This document shows, piece by piece, positions 11,658 to 27,262 of a DNA stretch of 64,000 bases; position 1 is the stretch's first letter, and each line of letters opens with the position of its first letter. The notes under the pieces were generated by a model. That model made no database searches, was not told where the DNA came from, and saw only the letters and a list, made by a program, of their open reading frames with translations. This DNA comes from Xylona heveae TC161 (taxonomy: Eukaryota; Ascomycota; Xylonomycetes; Xylonales; Xylonaceae), in NCBI RefSeq assembly GCF_001619985.1, contig NW_017264195.1, positions 2,170,001-2,234,000 on the forward strand, written 5' to 3'. A program made the translations under genes and the position numbers.

Positions 11658-13123
11658 TTAGACGTTGATGCTTCCATCTGGAATATACTCGACCGCAGTA
11701 GCATCACTCGCCCTGGCATTTTTCAGGGCTTCGCGTACAAGGGTCTTGTAATCTTTGACGGCGCGCTCGAGGTCCCCGATGCGCAAGTGCTCGTGGTCAG
11801 AGTGAGCAACGAAGATGGAGCCAGGGCCGTAGAGATAGCGTTTGTGGTTTCCGAGCAAGTAGGGAACATCAGTGCCTGGAGAGGCGTTAGCTGAAAGAAA
11901 AGGGAAAGAAAATAAGGGGGGAGAGATTCTTACCATAATTGACAGTAAGAGTATCAAATCCTGTATTCGGAAAAATAAAGTTAGCAAAGTGTAAGACGAA
12001 TGGATAAGCTGAGATGAACCGAGAAAAATAGATAGATAAATAGATAGATGGATGAGGGGAAAGAAAAGGGGGAATAAGTGAACAGGAGCGTTAATTTACC
12101 ATCGATATCAGTGTCACAGTTGACGGGAGCGTATCCCTGGCTCTCAAACCGGACATTTAAATCTTTGCCGCCGGCCTCGTGGACGGTCTTGAGAACCAGG
12201 CTGCGCATCTCTTCTGCGTTGCCAGCAGCGATGCGGATGGCGACATTGGCCTCGGCATGGTCGGGAACAACATTGGCGGCAACGCCTCCTGCGATGCGAC
12301 CAATATTGATCGTGCTATTGCCGAACTTCTCGGAGCTAGGCATCTCCAGAACATTCAGGGCAGCAAGCGCAGGAATGATCAACGAGTTCGCATTGATGCT
12401 GAGCTCGGGATAGCCGCTGTGGCCGGACTTGCCCTTGGCGGTCAAGGTGAAGCCGCACATGCCCTTGTGGCCTGCAACGAGCTTGTGCTCTGTGGGCTCG
12501 CCGAAGATGACGGCGTCCCAGGAGAGGCCGAGCTCATTGGCGTGCCGCATGCCGTCGCCTCCCTTTTCCTCGCCGACCACGAACAAAAGTCCTACGTCGC
12601 CATCTCCAACTTCCTTGGACGCGAGTAGATCTTTGACGGCGGTGATTTGGGCTGCAACGCTGGCCTTGTCGTCGACGCTGCCACGGCCCCAGATCTCGTC
12701 TTCTCCGCGTGTCTCGTAGGGATAGTTGCCCGGCACGGTGTCATAGTGGCTTGAGACGAGGACTTTGGTCTTGCGCGTCTTGCCCGGGTATGCGAGGACG
12801 TTGAAGCGCTCTTTGCGGAAAGTTGAAATCACGTCTTCTCCATCCTGGGCCTCAAGGTTATCTGCCGGAGTGACTTGCTGGATTTCGACGGTAAAGTTGT
12901 GCTTTGAGAGGTATCCAATGAGGAATTGGCCCGCGTCGAACTCGTTCCCTGTGACGGATTCGATCTTGACGAGATCGCGGTGCAGTGAGAGAAGAGGAGA
13001 CGCGTTGATGCGGTCTTCGAGACTGTTTTTCTGCCCAATTGGGAGCTGCTCGGTGAGCTGAGGTTTGGGAAGAATACTGCAGCTCGCAGTCGCAGCTAGT
13101 GCGAGTAGCAGTTGGAGCTTCAT
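11658..13123 (-). CDS. Secreted M20-family metallopeptidase (carboxypeptidase-like)
   Basis: Three exons: 13123-12100, 11960-11934 (a 27-nt microexon) and 11875-11658, giving 422 residues. A signal peptide is clear ([15 protein letters not shown]). The M20 zinc ligands and catalytic residues are visible: SSHYDTVP (His126, Asp128), [10 protein letters not shown] (Asp151), FVVGEEKGG (catalytic Glu185 and Glu186), FGEPTEHK (Glu209), and a C-terminal HSDHEHL histidine. The dimerisation region [12 protein letters not shown] is present. The predicted role is extracellular or vacuolar release of C-terminal residues or hydrolysis of N-acyl amino acids. The microexon restores [10 protein letters not shown] before TDVPYLLG, which supports the model. 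Introns are 139 and 58 nt. Confidence 0.9.
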
Positions 13124-13799
13124 GATTGTTTATCTGACGGTCCGGGAGGCGATATCCCCAGCTATCGTACAGCTCCGACAAAGTATGTCGAAATTCAAGC
13201 TGAGAGATGGGGTCCCCGCCATCATTATGGTACCTAGAATGGTCTGATAGCCGGAAAGTGCGAGGGGTGGAGCTTGTTTGTGTTCCCATCCAAGGGTTCG
13301 TCGGTCGCCTCGGGCCGTGACACATTTGACCCGATCGCCGACTCATTTTAGCTACTGATCGGTTTGTTAAAGCAGATAAGGCACGTGCTTTTGCATATTT
13401 GTAGTCAAGATCATCTGCAGTCAAATAGATTTGCCTCCTCGAATACAGTTGAAATACAACAGCTTCACCACTGCAGCATGTTCAAATTAAAATGAGGAGA
13501 TTGTTATGAATAAAGATATACGCCGGTGCTCGACGGCACGGCCAGTTGAATGCCCTCCATTCCTAAAGTGCGCAATGCTTATGCTCTTACTGCAACAATT
13601 ATTGTACAAAAGATGCGGTGTTCAATGAGATTCCCACCTGCGTTTTGATAAAAACGTGAAAAAAAAAAGCTATATATAATACTGCAACCGTTTCTTCTCC
13701 CTTACTCTTCAGGCGGTTACCAACCCCCAGCTCGGGGGCGGGGTATAGAATTATGCAACACGGCTAAAGAGCCAGTATAGAGAAAGTAATGATAAAGCC
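13124..13799. other. Intergenic: M20 peptidase promoter and mannosidase 3' region
   Basis: No gene is seen. The sequence is A/T-rich, with a TATATATAAT tract near 13671 and an ACGTGC motif near 13383. Confidence 0.5.
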
Positions 13800-16166
<2,367 letters not shown>

Positions 16167-16740
16167 TCCCGACCATCCAACATTGCGGCAAGATATCGAA
16201 ACAAGGGCTTAACCAAAGAAGGGAAAAATTTATAAAAACGGACGCGCGCAGACCTTAGTGGAACGTAAGGAGGCTTTCTTTTTGCCCCTAGGATTTGTTG
16301 ACTTGAAAGGCGGTGGAATACGATTCGCGGCCGGGGGGACACCATGCGGGTACCCGCAGTCGATATGGAGGCTTTCGCTTACGCGTTCTGGGGAAGACAG
16401 AGTGGATCCCCACGACTGAGGGAACCAGTGAACAACTCGCTCCTTCCGTTTGCCCCGGCTTGGCCCTTGTTCCCCCTGAGCATTACTGCAGGTGCCACTG
16501 CCTACGACGTACACTACTGTAACGGAGATTCCGAAACGGATAATCTTCGTGGTTGAAACCCATTTAGCCTGACCAGAGCTCGTCTCTCGAGAGAGAATTG
16601 AGATGGGAATATCTCCCACCCGATGCCTGAATTACCTGACACTTGCTATGACTAACAGTTAAATACAACGCCCAGATGATCATGCCCGCTCCTTGTAGAT
16701 TCTGTTCGGATTCCAAACACCATGAATGACCCTAGAAAGT
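16167..16740. other. Intergenic: mannosidase promoter and RPT4 3' region
   Basis: No gene is seen. Small frames here carry no recognisable domain. Confidence 0.5.
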
Positions 16741-18128
16741 CTACAGTTTCTGGTACTCGAGCTTGCCTTCGAGCTTCTTCGACTCGGCCACCTTGCGGAC
16801 AGCGCGGTTAAAGTCATCTTGATTTACAGCGTCTCTGTAGTCCTTGATGGCGAACAATCCTCTGTGATGCAATGTCAGCAACTTGATATCGATCAAGGGT
16901 ACAAGTTATAACATACGCTTCAGTGACAACGTTCCGTAAATCGGCACCGTTAAGCTGATCGCTCATCTTCACCACGCTCTCGAAATCAATTTCCCCTTCC
17001 GTAACCACGCTGGCAGCGTGGATCTTGAGAATTTCCAATCTCCCAACTTCGTTAGGTAGCGGCACCTCGATCTTTCTGTCCAATCGACCCGCACGGAGTA
17101 ATGCCGGGTCCAATGTGTCGGGCCGGTTAGTTGCCATGATAATCTTCGTTTGACCCAAATAATCGAATCCGTCGAGCTGATTGAGAAGCTCCATCAGCGT
17201 TCGTTGGATTTCTCGATCGGCCGAAGTTCCCTCGGAAAATCTTCGTCCACCAATGGCGTCGATTTCATCCATGAAGATGACGCAAGGTTCATGTTCCTTA
17301 GCATAGCCAAACATTTCCCGAATCAAACGAGCGGATTCGCCAATGTATTTATCGACAATTGCGGAAGAAACGACTGGAGAATGGAATTAGCTGGGTGCAA
17401 AATACCTTGTGAAATCTGCACTCTACCCTTGAGGAAATTTGTTTCTAAGCTGCTCGCTACAGCTCGGGCCAAGAGAGTCTTTCCTGTTCCCGGGGGACCA
17501 TAGAGCAGAACACCTTTTGGAGGTTTGATTCCAACACGTTGGAAGAGCTCCGGGTTCTTCAACGGCAACTCAATAACCTCTCGTAGTTCGCGGATCTGAT
17601 CGTTGAGTCCACCAATACCAGCAAAGTTAACCTGCCCGGGATCCTCGAGAGACATATTATAGACCAGCGGATCCACCTCTCGAGGGAGCATGCGCATAAT
17701 GGTGAGCGTCGTCATGTCCAGGGCAACACGAGTGCCTTGTTTCAGCTTGGCCTTATCCACCTTTGATCTGCAACCGACGACATAACGCGGACCGGAAGAC
17801 GCTTTGACGATGACTGGGAAGTCGATAAGTTAGTTCATGGGTATAAGGAATTACAGTGATCAGTGCAATATATAAAGGAGATCATGCATTAGGATAGAAA
17901 GCGCCACTCACATCTCTCCTCATCGAGCTGCTTCAACACCTCGCCAATGATCTGGCCGACGCTCTGCAGCGCTTTGATGTTGTCTTCTGTCGTATCGAAA
18001 TCCTTTTGCAAGCCTTTAATCTCCAGTCTGAGAGCTTTCAGCTTTGCTTCCCATTCTCTGCACTCCAAAAGCTTGTTCTTGTACTGCTCCAGCGCCTGAT
18101 CGCGCTCGGGGTCCACCGTTCCATCCAT
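16741..18128 (-). CDS. RPT4: 26S proteasome regulatory ATPase Rpt4
   Basis: Four exons: 18128-17912, 17813-17427, 17373-16917 and 16861-16741, giving 393 residues, the usual Rpt4 length. An N-terminal coiled coil (about 1-65) is followed by the OB domain ([20 protein letters not shown]) and the AAA module. The AAA module has Walker A GPPGTGKT, Walker B IIFMDEID-like ([12 protein letters not shown]), an arginine-finger region in [13 protein letters not shown], and sensor sequence [10 protein letters not shown]. The C terminus ends LEYQKL. The block [19 protein letters not shown] is characteristic of Rpt4/PSMC6. It forms part of the hexameric ring that unfolds substrates into the 20S core. The gene is divergent from enolase across about 1.3 kb. 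Confidence 0.96.
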
Positions 18129-19138
18129 ACTGATCGGACAGGAGGTAGATAATGTATACGGATGAAGAAATTGATAGCCGACCGAAATTGCAGCTTAAGT
18201 TTCACCTAAGCAGCTACAGTTTGGGTTGATTAGAAGGGCTAAGGAATAAGATTGTGGTAGCAGAGCTCCTCGGCGGATATCTAGATGGGCTTTCAAAGTC
18301 CCGATGTTCATCATTTGGCAGGCAGCTCGCTCTCGTCACCGTCGTAGAACTTACGTAATACAGGTTGTACGGCAGTTCATTCACTTAAGTTACCTAATTA
18401 AGTTGTGGCTGAAAGCTTTGCTTAGATAATAAATCTTGCCATGCGGGAGTGATGAAGTCTACTATGATCAGTAGCAAGGAAGCGGTAGATCCAGGAACAA
18501 CGTAGGGTCGAGGAGTCAGCGGAGAGTGAGCTATCGGATACTAGTGAGTCGATCAAGCTTGCCAATGCTCCTGTATCCGTTTCCGCGGCAGCCTGAGGTG
18601 ATTTTGCTTGTTGGCCTGAGGCAAGAATCAGTTGAGATGGCATTATTAGTCAACGTTCCCTCTGAGATTTTTTAAAACCACCAATAAGCATTCGATTTGG
18701 AAACACCCCCATTAGCATTGCTGCGGCTCCCTATCATCACATCGTAGACAATACCTTGGTGGAGAATTTATTTTTCCGTGAGATAATTTATCTCGCGGTA
18801 GCAGAAGTCTGTAAACGGCAAATAGGCAAGTCACATGATATTGCATTAACGCGCATTGTCCAGACTGTCCCAAAGGGCAAAGATCGGACCTTCCCAGGGG
18901 GCCCAAACGTGTGAGTATTGTTGCGTCCAGCCCACTTGTGGTCCAAACAAGTCACCCCACCAAGCCTAAGCCCACCCCACCAGGCAAATTGACGTTCGAA
19001 CGAGCTGGAAGTCTCCTCACTTTGACCACCGCTTTCGACTACTTAAGTCCCTCCAATTCCCACCCACCGTCTTCTCTCTTCAGCTTCATCCTATACCCAA
19101 TACAAATCATATACCTTTCTTCATCCGTCATTCCTAAA
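18129..19138. promoter_or_regulatory. Divergent promoter region of RPT4 and enolase
   Basis: The region separates the two start sites. A palindromic bZIP-type site TTACGTAA is at 18351-18358, about 220 bp upstream of RPT4. A frame at 18643-18422 (-) encodes 73 residues but has no recognisable feature. Pyrimidine-rich sequence precedes the likely enolase transcription start around 19075-19138. Confidence 0.5.
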
Positions 19139-19425
19139 GTAAGTTTCGAAGGACGTCCTTTCTGTGAGCACTGAGCTTGTGCTCAATTGACTGCCCCTCA
19201 TTGCCCCTCTTTTTCCTTGCTCATCGCTTTACCGATCCCTTACCCCATCTTCATCTTGGCACGAATAGCTTTTTCCTTGGCCGTGTGACATTGGTCCGAT
19301 TGGAAGCTCTCGAGTTGGTTTCTGAAAAACTACTCGCAAACGAAATTCTTGTTCGAAGAGCACAATTGGCCATATCCTCTATTCTCTCTTTGTGCAGAGT
19401 GGAAGAGCTTACAAAACTCTCTTAG
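19139..19425 (+). other. Probable 5' UTR intron of enolase
   Basis: GTAAGT at 19139 and a pyrimidine-rich acceptor ending CTCTCTTAG at 19425 bracket 287 nt just before the enolase ATG at 19435. Leader introns are common in highly expressed fungal genes. This is inferred from splice signals only. Confidence 0.55.
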
Positions 19426-19428
19426 TAA

Positions 19429-20862
<1,434 letters not shown>

Positions 20863-21712
20863 ATTATGAGCAGGATATTTTTCTAAATCGGTGGTCATGT
20901 CGTCACGACTAATGACGCAGCGTGGAAGGATGTGCTTTTATGATCACCCCCTTAGAGGTCTAGCACAGGACGAAAAGTGCCTTTGCAGCTGCGGTATTTT
21001 TTCCTTTTTCTTATAATTTACGATAACATTTTAAGCATCAATGAAATGACTACAAGTTCAAATACATAATCAATGGAGTAATCCTTTCCTGTGAGAATGA
21101 GCCCAAATTGTGATGAAAACATGCGGAACTCCCAGGCTCACTTTTGCCGTAGTTACGGTGAAAGTGGGGTGGATACATGTGCGAAGCGCACTAGGTATAA
21201 TTGGACAATGTCCTGGTGAGCATGAAGTGCTCATTCTAGGTAAAATTTGGATTGCAGTGATTTGACGCACCATTTCTTTCCTGTCGCCAAGAAATATCAG
21301 CTGGTAATATTTCAGGCGCCCATTCGGGCACCGACGAGGGGTTCAGGTTGTTCAGCGGCGGGCCCCGAATAACTCCTGGGCGGGATGATCTGATCCGGTA
21401 ACGGGGGAGCAATCACCCATTGAAGCAGAAGAGGTGGCCTTGGGCGGACTTTACCCTGAACAGAGCGACTAAAAGTAACAGCGCGGCTTGCAATTGGTAG
21501 GTCGCTCGGACGGACTTAGCAAGCAAAAAGTTTAGCGAATCAGTTTGATATTTTTGATCGGCGGAACAACACCCCACCACAATTCGTGACAGTCTGGTTC
21601 AACTCACATCCCACACCCATCGGTTACCTCGATCACAATCGCAGATATCGACCGGGAAGCGAGAGCACCTCTTTCATATCTCCGCAAGAATCCACGCATC
21701 CTTACGACCAAA
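20863..21712. other. Intergenic: enolase 3' region and eIF3j promoter
   Basis: No gene is seen. The last ~170 bp before 21713 hold pyrimidine-rich leader sequence. Confidence 0.5.
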
Positions 21713-22737
21713 ATGGCTGGCAACTGGGGTGAGTAAGCACCTTAACCCGGGTCACTGCGCCTGTCACAAAACAAAGGGAACAATACCCACTGACTCGAGA
21801 TTTCCCCATGCAGACGACGAGGAGAGCAGCAGCGGTCCTAACTCCCCGCCTGCGGTGGTCCCGCGACGAAGCAAGTGGGATGATGAGGAAGACGAGGGTG
21901 ACGTATGTGAAATTCGTTTGTTCGGACTACAAGAAGAACAGACGCTCATAGAAATCTGAATTTAGGTCCTAGACTCCTGGGATGCTGCTGAGGATTCGGA
22001 TGCCGAGGCTGAAAAGGCAAAGAAGGCTGAAGAGGCCAAGGCCAAGGCGGCTGCCGAAGCAGCTGCGAACAAAAAGTCCAAGTCTCAACGGATCGCCGAA
22101 AGATCGGAGGAACACCGGAGACAAAAGGAAGAAGCAGAGGAATCGGAAAGTGAAGAGGATGAGGCCGAGAGGCGTGCGAGATTAAGGCGTACTGAGCAGG
22201 ACGCGGATTTGCAGCACGCCGAAGATCTTTTTGGTGATCTGGGCATCAACAAGAAACGATCTGCTCCGAAGCCCGTGGTTGCCCACGATCCCAGTGATCC
22301 TACCAACACCCTCGATCTCTCATCGCTACCAATCTTCAAGCCTAATACGAAGGATGAATTTGCCAAATTGCGCGAAGTTCTGGTGCCTGTCCTCACTGCA
22401 AACTCCAAGAAGTTACAGTATAGTCTGTTTATGCAAGAGTTTGCTCGGCAGCTTGTCCAAGATTTGCCTAGTGAACAAATCAAGAAGGTAGCTTCGGGCC
22501 TGACCACTCTATCTAATGAGAAGATGAAGGCCGAAAAGGCTGCCGAGAAGGGTGGCAAGAAGAGCAAGGCCGCCAAGACCAAGACTACTCTCAATGCTTC
22601 TCGGGATACGGGCTCCAGGGCTGATACTACAAGTTATGATGATGACGCCTTTGATGAGTAAGTCCTACTAAGACATGTTTATATATAAATCCGCTTGTAT
22701 GCTGACGGAATATTCTTCTAGTGACGATTTCATGTGA
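21713..22737 (+). CDS. HCR1: Eukaryotic translation initiation factor 3 subunit j
   Basis: Four exons: 21713-21728 (16 nt), 21814-21902, 21966-22657 and 22722-22737 (16 nt), giving 270 residues. The protein begins MAGNWDDEESSSG and has the acidic KWDDEEDEGDVLDSWD block typical of eIF3j. A Lys/Glu/Ala-rich helical region follows, then the DPTNTLDLSSLPIFKPNTKDEF motif region, and it ends DDDAFDDDDFM. The factor binds the 40S decoding centre and helps assemble or recycle initiation complexes; the yeast counterpart is Hcr1. Both terminal exons are 16-nt microexons and contribute only the first and last few residues, so automatic gene calling could miss them. Introns are 85, 63 and 64 nt. Confidence 0.92.
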
Positions 22738-23699
22738 AGTGTCGGTATTCCACTTTGCATTCTTTGTGTTCTGGAAAAGCCAAGCAAGGAAATGTTGTGC
22801 CTAATAACTTGTCATCGTGCCTTAACACAACGCCACAAACAAATTAAAAGGCGCAAACACTGGTCGATCCATTCAGGTCCAAGTCGAACCGGCAAGTCTT
22901 GCTGTCTACCACGTCCTGGGGGGTCACAGGTCCCAGGCCCTCGTGGTCCCGCTTGCTCGCCTTCATTGACAAGACGCCGCAGTCGCACTGGAAGAGATGT
23001 GCAAGCTTAGCTAGCTAATTCCACTGAGCAATTAACCTTCCTTGTCTCTTTGGCGTATGTACTATGGAGCAAGTGCCTTTCTTCCCTGGACTTGTCTTCG
23101 GGCCTTTTTTCCCAGGTAATAAGTGTTATGTAGCATCAGTGTCGGCATCAGCACCAGTCAACATTTTCATTGTGAATTAGAGCATTTTGATTTCTGGCTA
23201 AATTAAAATTATGGAATATAATCCCTAAGTGATCTCCGTACTATTTAGATTGCAATGCTTTTTCGTGGCCTCTGAACATTCCAAAATTAAGAGTATAGGA
23301 TTGCGAGCTGCTAATATAATGAGATATGCATTTGAATTCCCTGAACTGGAAGCTATGGTCCATATGGTTGAAGTTCTGTCCCTGACGTCGGGCAGATTGG
23401 CTGGGGTACTTGCCAGTCTTGACTCCCAGTTTCGTTAAGAGACAATTGCGTTAGTCTCTGGACACCTCGGTTGGTAACTTAGCTGTAACTCTGACTTCAA
23501 CTTGAGAATTATTACGTGCACGTGGTGAATATTTCGAACACTGGCCTGAGATATATTTCACTTGGAACTCGGATTGTGCGCAATTTGAGCAACATCCATT
23601 ACAACGCAGCTGAGATTGACAGCTGAGATTCTGATCACTATTGTTACTTCTTCAACTCTCCAGGTACAATCTCAGCACTTGGAGTACAGTGCACAAACG
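22738..23699. other. Intergenic with no supported gene
   Basis: Short frames only, without recognisable motifs. It holds the 3' region of eIF3j and the promoter of the SRR1-domain gene. Confidence 0.5.
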
Positions 23700-24778
23700 A
23701 TGCCTCATTCATCTCGGAAAAAAGTGGTCAAGCCGACATATCAAAAGCGCGTTCAGCTAGATGATGCCGATGGCTGGACCCATATGACTACTTCTCGACG
23801 ATCTCAGCATCATGGAACTGACAAGCCCCATGGCACGGTCCAGCACCGGGATAAATTTGTTCCCGCTGAAGTACCAGTGGGCTTCAGGCTTGGATTTTTA
23901 GAAAAGGAGTACGCCAGATATAATGATATTTGGACGGGCTCTGAATGCTGGAAACGACTGCGAGACATTTTTCTCTCGCCATCTGGCAAGCCTTTTGAAG
24001 GAGACGAACATGACGATCAACAGAAGCAAACCAAACAAGGCGAAGGAAACAGCCAAGATGCGGAACTGATTGCAAATAATTTGGCAGAGCTTTCACTTAA
24101 TAGTGAGGCTGAAAGACCAGTTCAACCCTCTGATAGGATCACGAGCTGTGTCTGTCTGGGTCTAGGCAGTCTCGTGGATCCAGTGTCTCGGAAGACTTCA
24201 CTCTATCAATTAGTTGCCTTGCAATCAATTTTAGAGATTTTGCGTTCGTCTCACTTTCCCATGAGAAAAGTCTACAAAAGTAAGGTACAATATTTAAGCT
24301 AAAGTGGCTAACAATTTTCGCATTTTTAGGTACAAGATATGCCATAACAAAAGTCTATGCGCAAGATCCAGTGTTCAATCACATGGATATTGAGTTTCTG
24401 AAGAATTCATGTAATATAACCGTCCTTCCGGACCCGGAAGCTTTTGCGAAAATTGATTCAAGCACCTTTTTGTATGCTCCTCATTGTGAGCGCACTTTTC
24501 TCTTGCCCGGCTTGAAAGGAAAGAAGCCAGCGTTGTCTATATCCAATACGATGGAAACGCTGGTCAATGGGTATGTTGGGATTTCGTCTTTCAACTTTGA
24601 CCTGCAGAGTTTCTAATGAATAAAATTTAGGCCAATAAGCACGTCTCTCGCGGACGAGGAAATCGATATTGCCAAGGCTTTTCTCGAGGGACAATCTGCG
24701 ACGAGGTTTCCAGACTTTGAACCGCAACCCGGCACTTTCAATGACATGAGCGTCTATTTGCAGACGGAAGCGGATTAG
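23700..24778 (+). CDS. SRR1-like domain protein
   Basis: Three exons: 23700-24279, 24330-24570 and 24631-24778, giving 322 residues. The N-terminal ~120 residues are polar (MPHSSRKKVVKPTYQKR). The SRR1-like domain starts at CVCLGLGSLVDPVSRKTSLYQL and continues with YAQDPVFNHMDIEFL, ITVLPDPEAFAKID, STFLYAPHCERTFL and SISNTMETLV. These are the family's conserved glycine-rich, DP-x-F and PHC blocks. Members are linked to circadian regulation in plants and animals and to haem regulation in yeast. The biochemical activity is unsettled, so no function is assigned. It converges on the next gene with a 184-bp gap. Confidence 0.82.
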
Positions 24779-24962
24779 CCAAGGGGCTGAAGAGCCAGAG
24801 CAGCTCTAAGCTTTCTGATCTGCGCGTTGTTCTCTGCGCATCGGCGGATAGGCCATGCCATCTCCAGGCCGGGCGGTATCCGCGTTTTACATCGCAAGCA
24901 GCGAATTCACACATGAGACGTGGAACATCCCAAACGAGTGTGCTTTCAATTCCGGTCTGCGT

Positions 24963-26529
24963 TTACTCGTCCTCATCATCGATAACATCGCTGCCAGATG
25001 TTTGCATAGTCAGGCCTTCTTCCGCTTTGAGAATGACGACCCATAAGACTTTTTGGGCCATCTTATGCTCTTTCTTCTCGAGCTTGCTCATCCCTTTATT
25101 TATATCCTTCATATTCTTGCCAACCTTGCTTTCCTTGTCCTGCAACGCCTTTGACATGTCCTTGTCGAGCTTTGCCATCTCCTTGTCGTAATCTTCTTTG
25201 AGCTCGGCCCTCTTCTTCTCAGCTTTATACCCGTCACCGGCGTATTTTGCAAGTTTTTCCTGATATTTTCGCTCTTCTTTGTCCCTTTCTCGCTCTACCT
25301 TGGCAATTTCTTCATCACCATCGCGGGCTTCTTCATCCAACTTTGCCACCTTTTTCGCTTGTTCCTCAGACTTTTTGGACCGGTCTTTCTCCAGCTTCCT
25401 ATTCTGCTTGGCTTCCAGCTTCCGCGCATGTGCTGCGCCGATTTTCTTCAGGACGTTATCTGGCATTACAACCTGTGGCACATCAAAGCTCAGCGGCATG
25501 ACACGATCTCCTAGCGCGAGGATTCGACGTATACGTGGATCACTAGCCGGCATCGCTTGCTGCTGAGCCTGAGCCTGATCGAGATTATCCAATGGCGGCA
25601 ATTGAAGCCTCTCCTCCGCCTCCGGCAGCCCAATGGCCAGCATCATCTTTTTCGTATTCATAATCGTAGCGTGCAACCCGCGCGGTCCAAAGAACCTGTA
25701 ATTCGACGCCCGCATATACGCCCTGGTCCGCGCATACGAGACGCCAGCGCTCGCCAGACCAGAGGCCACCCCGATACTGCCCGAGAGGATCTGCGCGCTG
25801 TGGAGAGGAACCATGCCTATGGCACTGCCAATGAGATTTGTGGCTTGGAAAATCGGACTGCCCAGAAAAGCTTCGTTAAGACCGTCAAGAAAAACGAGGA
25901 ATTCCAGCTGTGTTATGCCCTGAGCTGCAAGTTCCGGTGCATGGCACCGAGCAAATGGGCTAGAGAAGGCGCCGCCAAATGCCTTTGTAATTTCTGAATC
26001 AAGAGTGTTTGTTAGTTGAAGCTACAGACTTGTCATGGAGGCACTACTTACGTGGCACGACGCAGGGTCTGACGGAAGCGCGGTGTTGAGCACCAAATCC
26101 TGGGCTTGGAAAGTTGCTGCAACTAGGCTCTTGGGATCCTTTCTCGGGAGGAAATTGGTTATAGGGAGCCGGAGGAGCAGCAACAGGAGCGGGAGCAGGA
26201 CATGTACCAGATGTTTGATACCCCGCCGTTGGCCGGGATGGCAGTGCATGTCCGTATTCGTGTTCCTGTCTCTGCCATTGCCATTGCCGATTCTCTGTGT
26301 CGTGATAATACTCACTATAGTATCGTGGTTCTTCCTCCGAGTATGCACTCCCCGCGGGGCCAGCCTGTCCGGATGTGCACACGCTCGAATACGCCGGCGG
26401 GGGCCCGTCCATGTCATACTCTCGATGCGGCGGCATATACTGCATAAGCTGGTGCTGCTGCGTAGACTCTGGTTCTGGTGCGATAGATGCGTTTGCGTCG
26501 TGTAGTCCCATTGGTGTATATTTGTCCAT
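24963..26529 (-). CDS. Conserved fungal protein with membrane-associated helix and C-terminal coiled coil
   Basis: Two exons: 26529-26052 and 25993-24963, giving 502 residues. The N-terminal ~160 residues are proline- and tyrosine-rich and disordered (PPPAYSSVC). A conserved-looking block follows: FGGAFSSPFARCHAPELAA, then LEFLVFLDGLNEAFLG. Next is a hydrophobic segment, ATNLIGSAIGMVPLHSAQIL, ending near SGLASAGVSYAR. The C-terminal half is a Lys/Glu coiled coil (about 330-460), and the end is acidic (VIDDEDE). I recognise this as a widespread filamentous-fungal type but know no assigned function. Joining the exons is required for the FARCHAPEL block. The intron is 58 nt. Confidence 0.75.
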
Positions 26530-26563
26530 GATATTGTTGTGTGTTTATATGTTGAGGCTCTTT

Positions 26564-26584
26564 TATATATATATATATATATAT
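26564..26584. repeat. (TA)n microsatellite
   Basis: Twenty-one bases of alternating T and A, about 35 bp upstream of the coiled-coil gene start. It could act as its TATA region. Confidence 0.9.
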
Positions 26585-27222
26585 GCGGTGTATATTTATA
26601 TGTTGAGTTTTGTTTATATACGCAATGTGTGTATATATGTGGAGAATGTCTTTTATACGCGGTGTGTGTGCGTTTATTTGTAGAGAGACGTTTTGTCACT
26701 TTAAACCCGGTCTGGGCAGTCTTATATATATCCATTTTCTCTACACATACCATTGCACCCCCGCGCATCTTATATACCCTTAACCTTGGACTTTTATCTG
26801 TATATCTGTCTCACGTAAGGTGCTATATCTTATTCCGCCAGACGAGAAGACGGACGCTATCGTTTACGTTTACGTAGGAGGGGTTCCGCGGTCCAAGGCC
26901 CAAAAGCCAAAAGCCAAAAGCCAGGATCTCAGCCTCTCTTTGTGTTGCGATAGTGGTAAAACGTAACGTTAGTTAGGGCACATCTCTTTCCTAAACGGGA
27001 GTATTCTACGAGCTTGAGCTTGGGCTTGAGCTATAATCTTACGGCCTGTGAACCAGTGTTTATTTCCCTTAGGTATCCTCGGTAGGCAAGGTAGGGTGAC
27101 GACCTACCTTGGATATTGCGCATTAACAAGAGGTGGAGCGAGGAGGATACACAGCGCAGGATCGTCGGATGGTGGGATTGTCGGGGCTAAACTACTTTAA
27201 GACCCATTTCGCGACCAGGACC

Positions 27223-27262
27223 GGGGACCAGGGGACCAGGGGACATGACCAGGGGAGGCCGT
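27223..27262. repeat. Short GGGGACCA tandem repeat
   Basis: Imperfect copies of GGGGACCA and related ACCAGGGG units follow each other in an intergenic region. Confidence 0.7.

Noticed and set aside
12858-13424. 188-codon frame overlapping the M20 peptidase start
   Set aside because: It overlaps the peptidase coding region in another frame, lacks any motif and has no independent promoter signals.
18422-18643. 73-codon frame in the RPT4-enolase intergenic region
   Set aside because: Has an ATG and a Ser/Ala-rich start but no motif or conserved-looking block. It could be real, but sequence alone does not support it.
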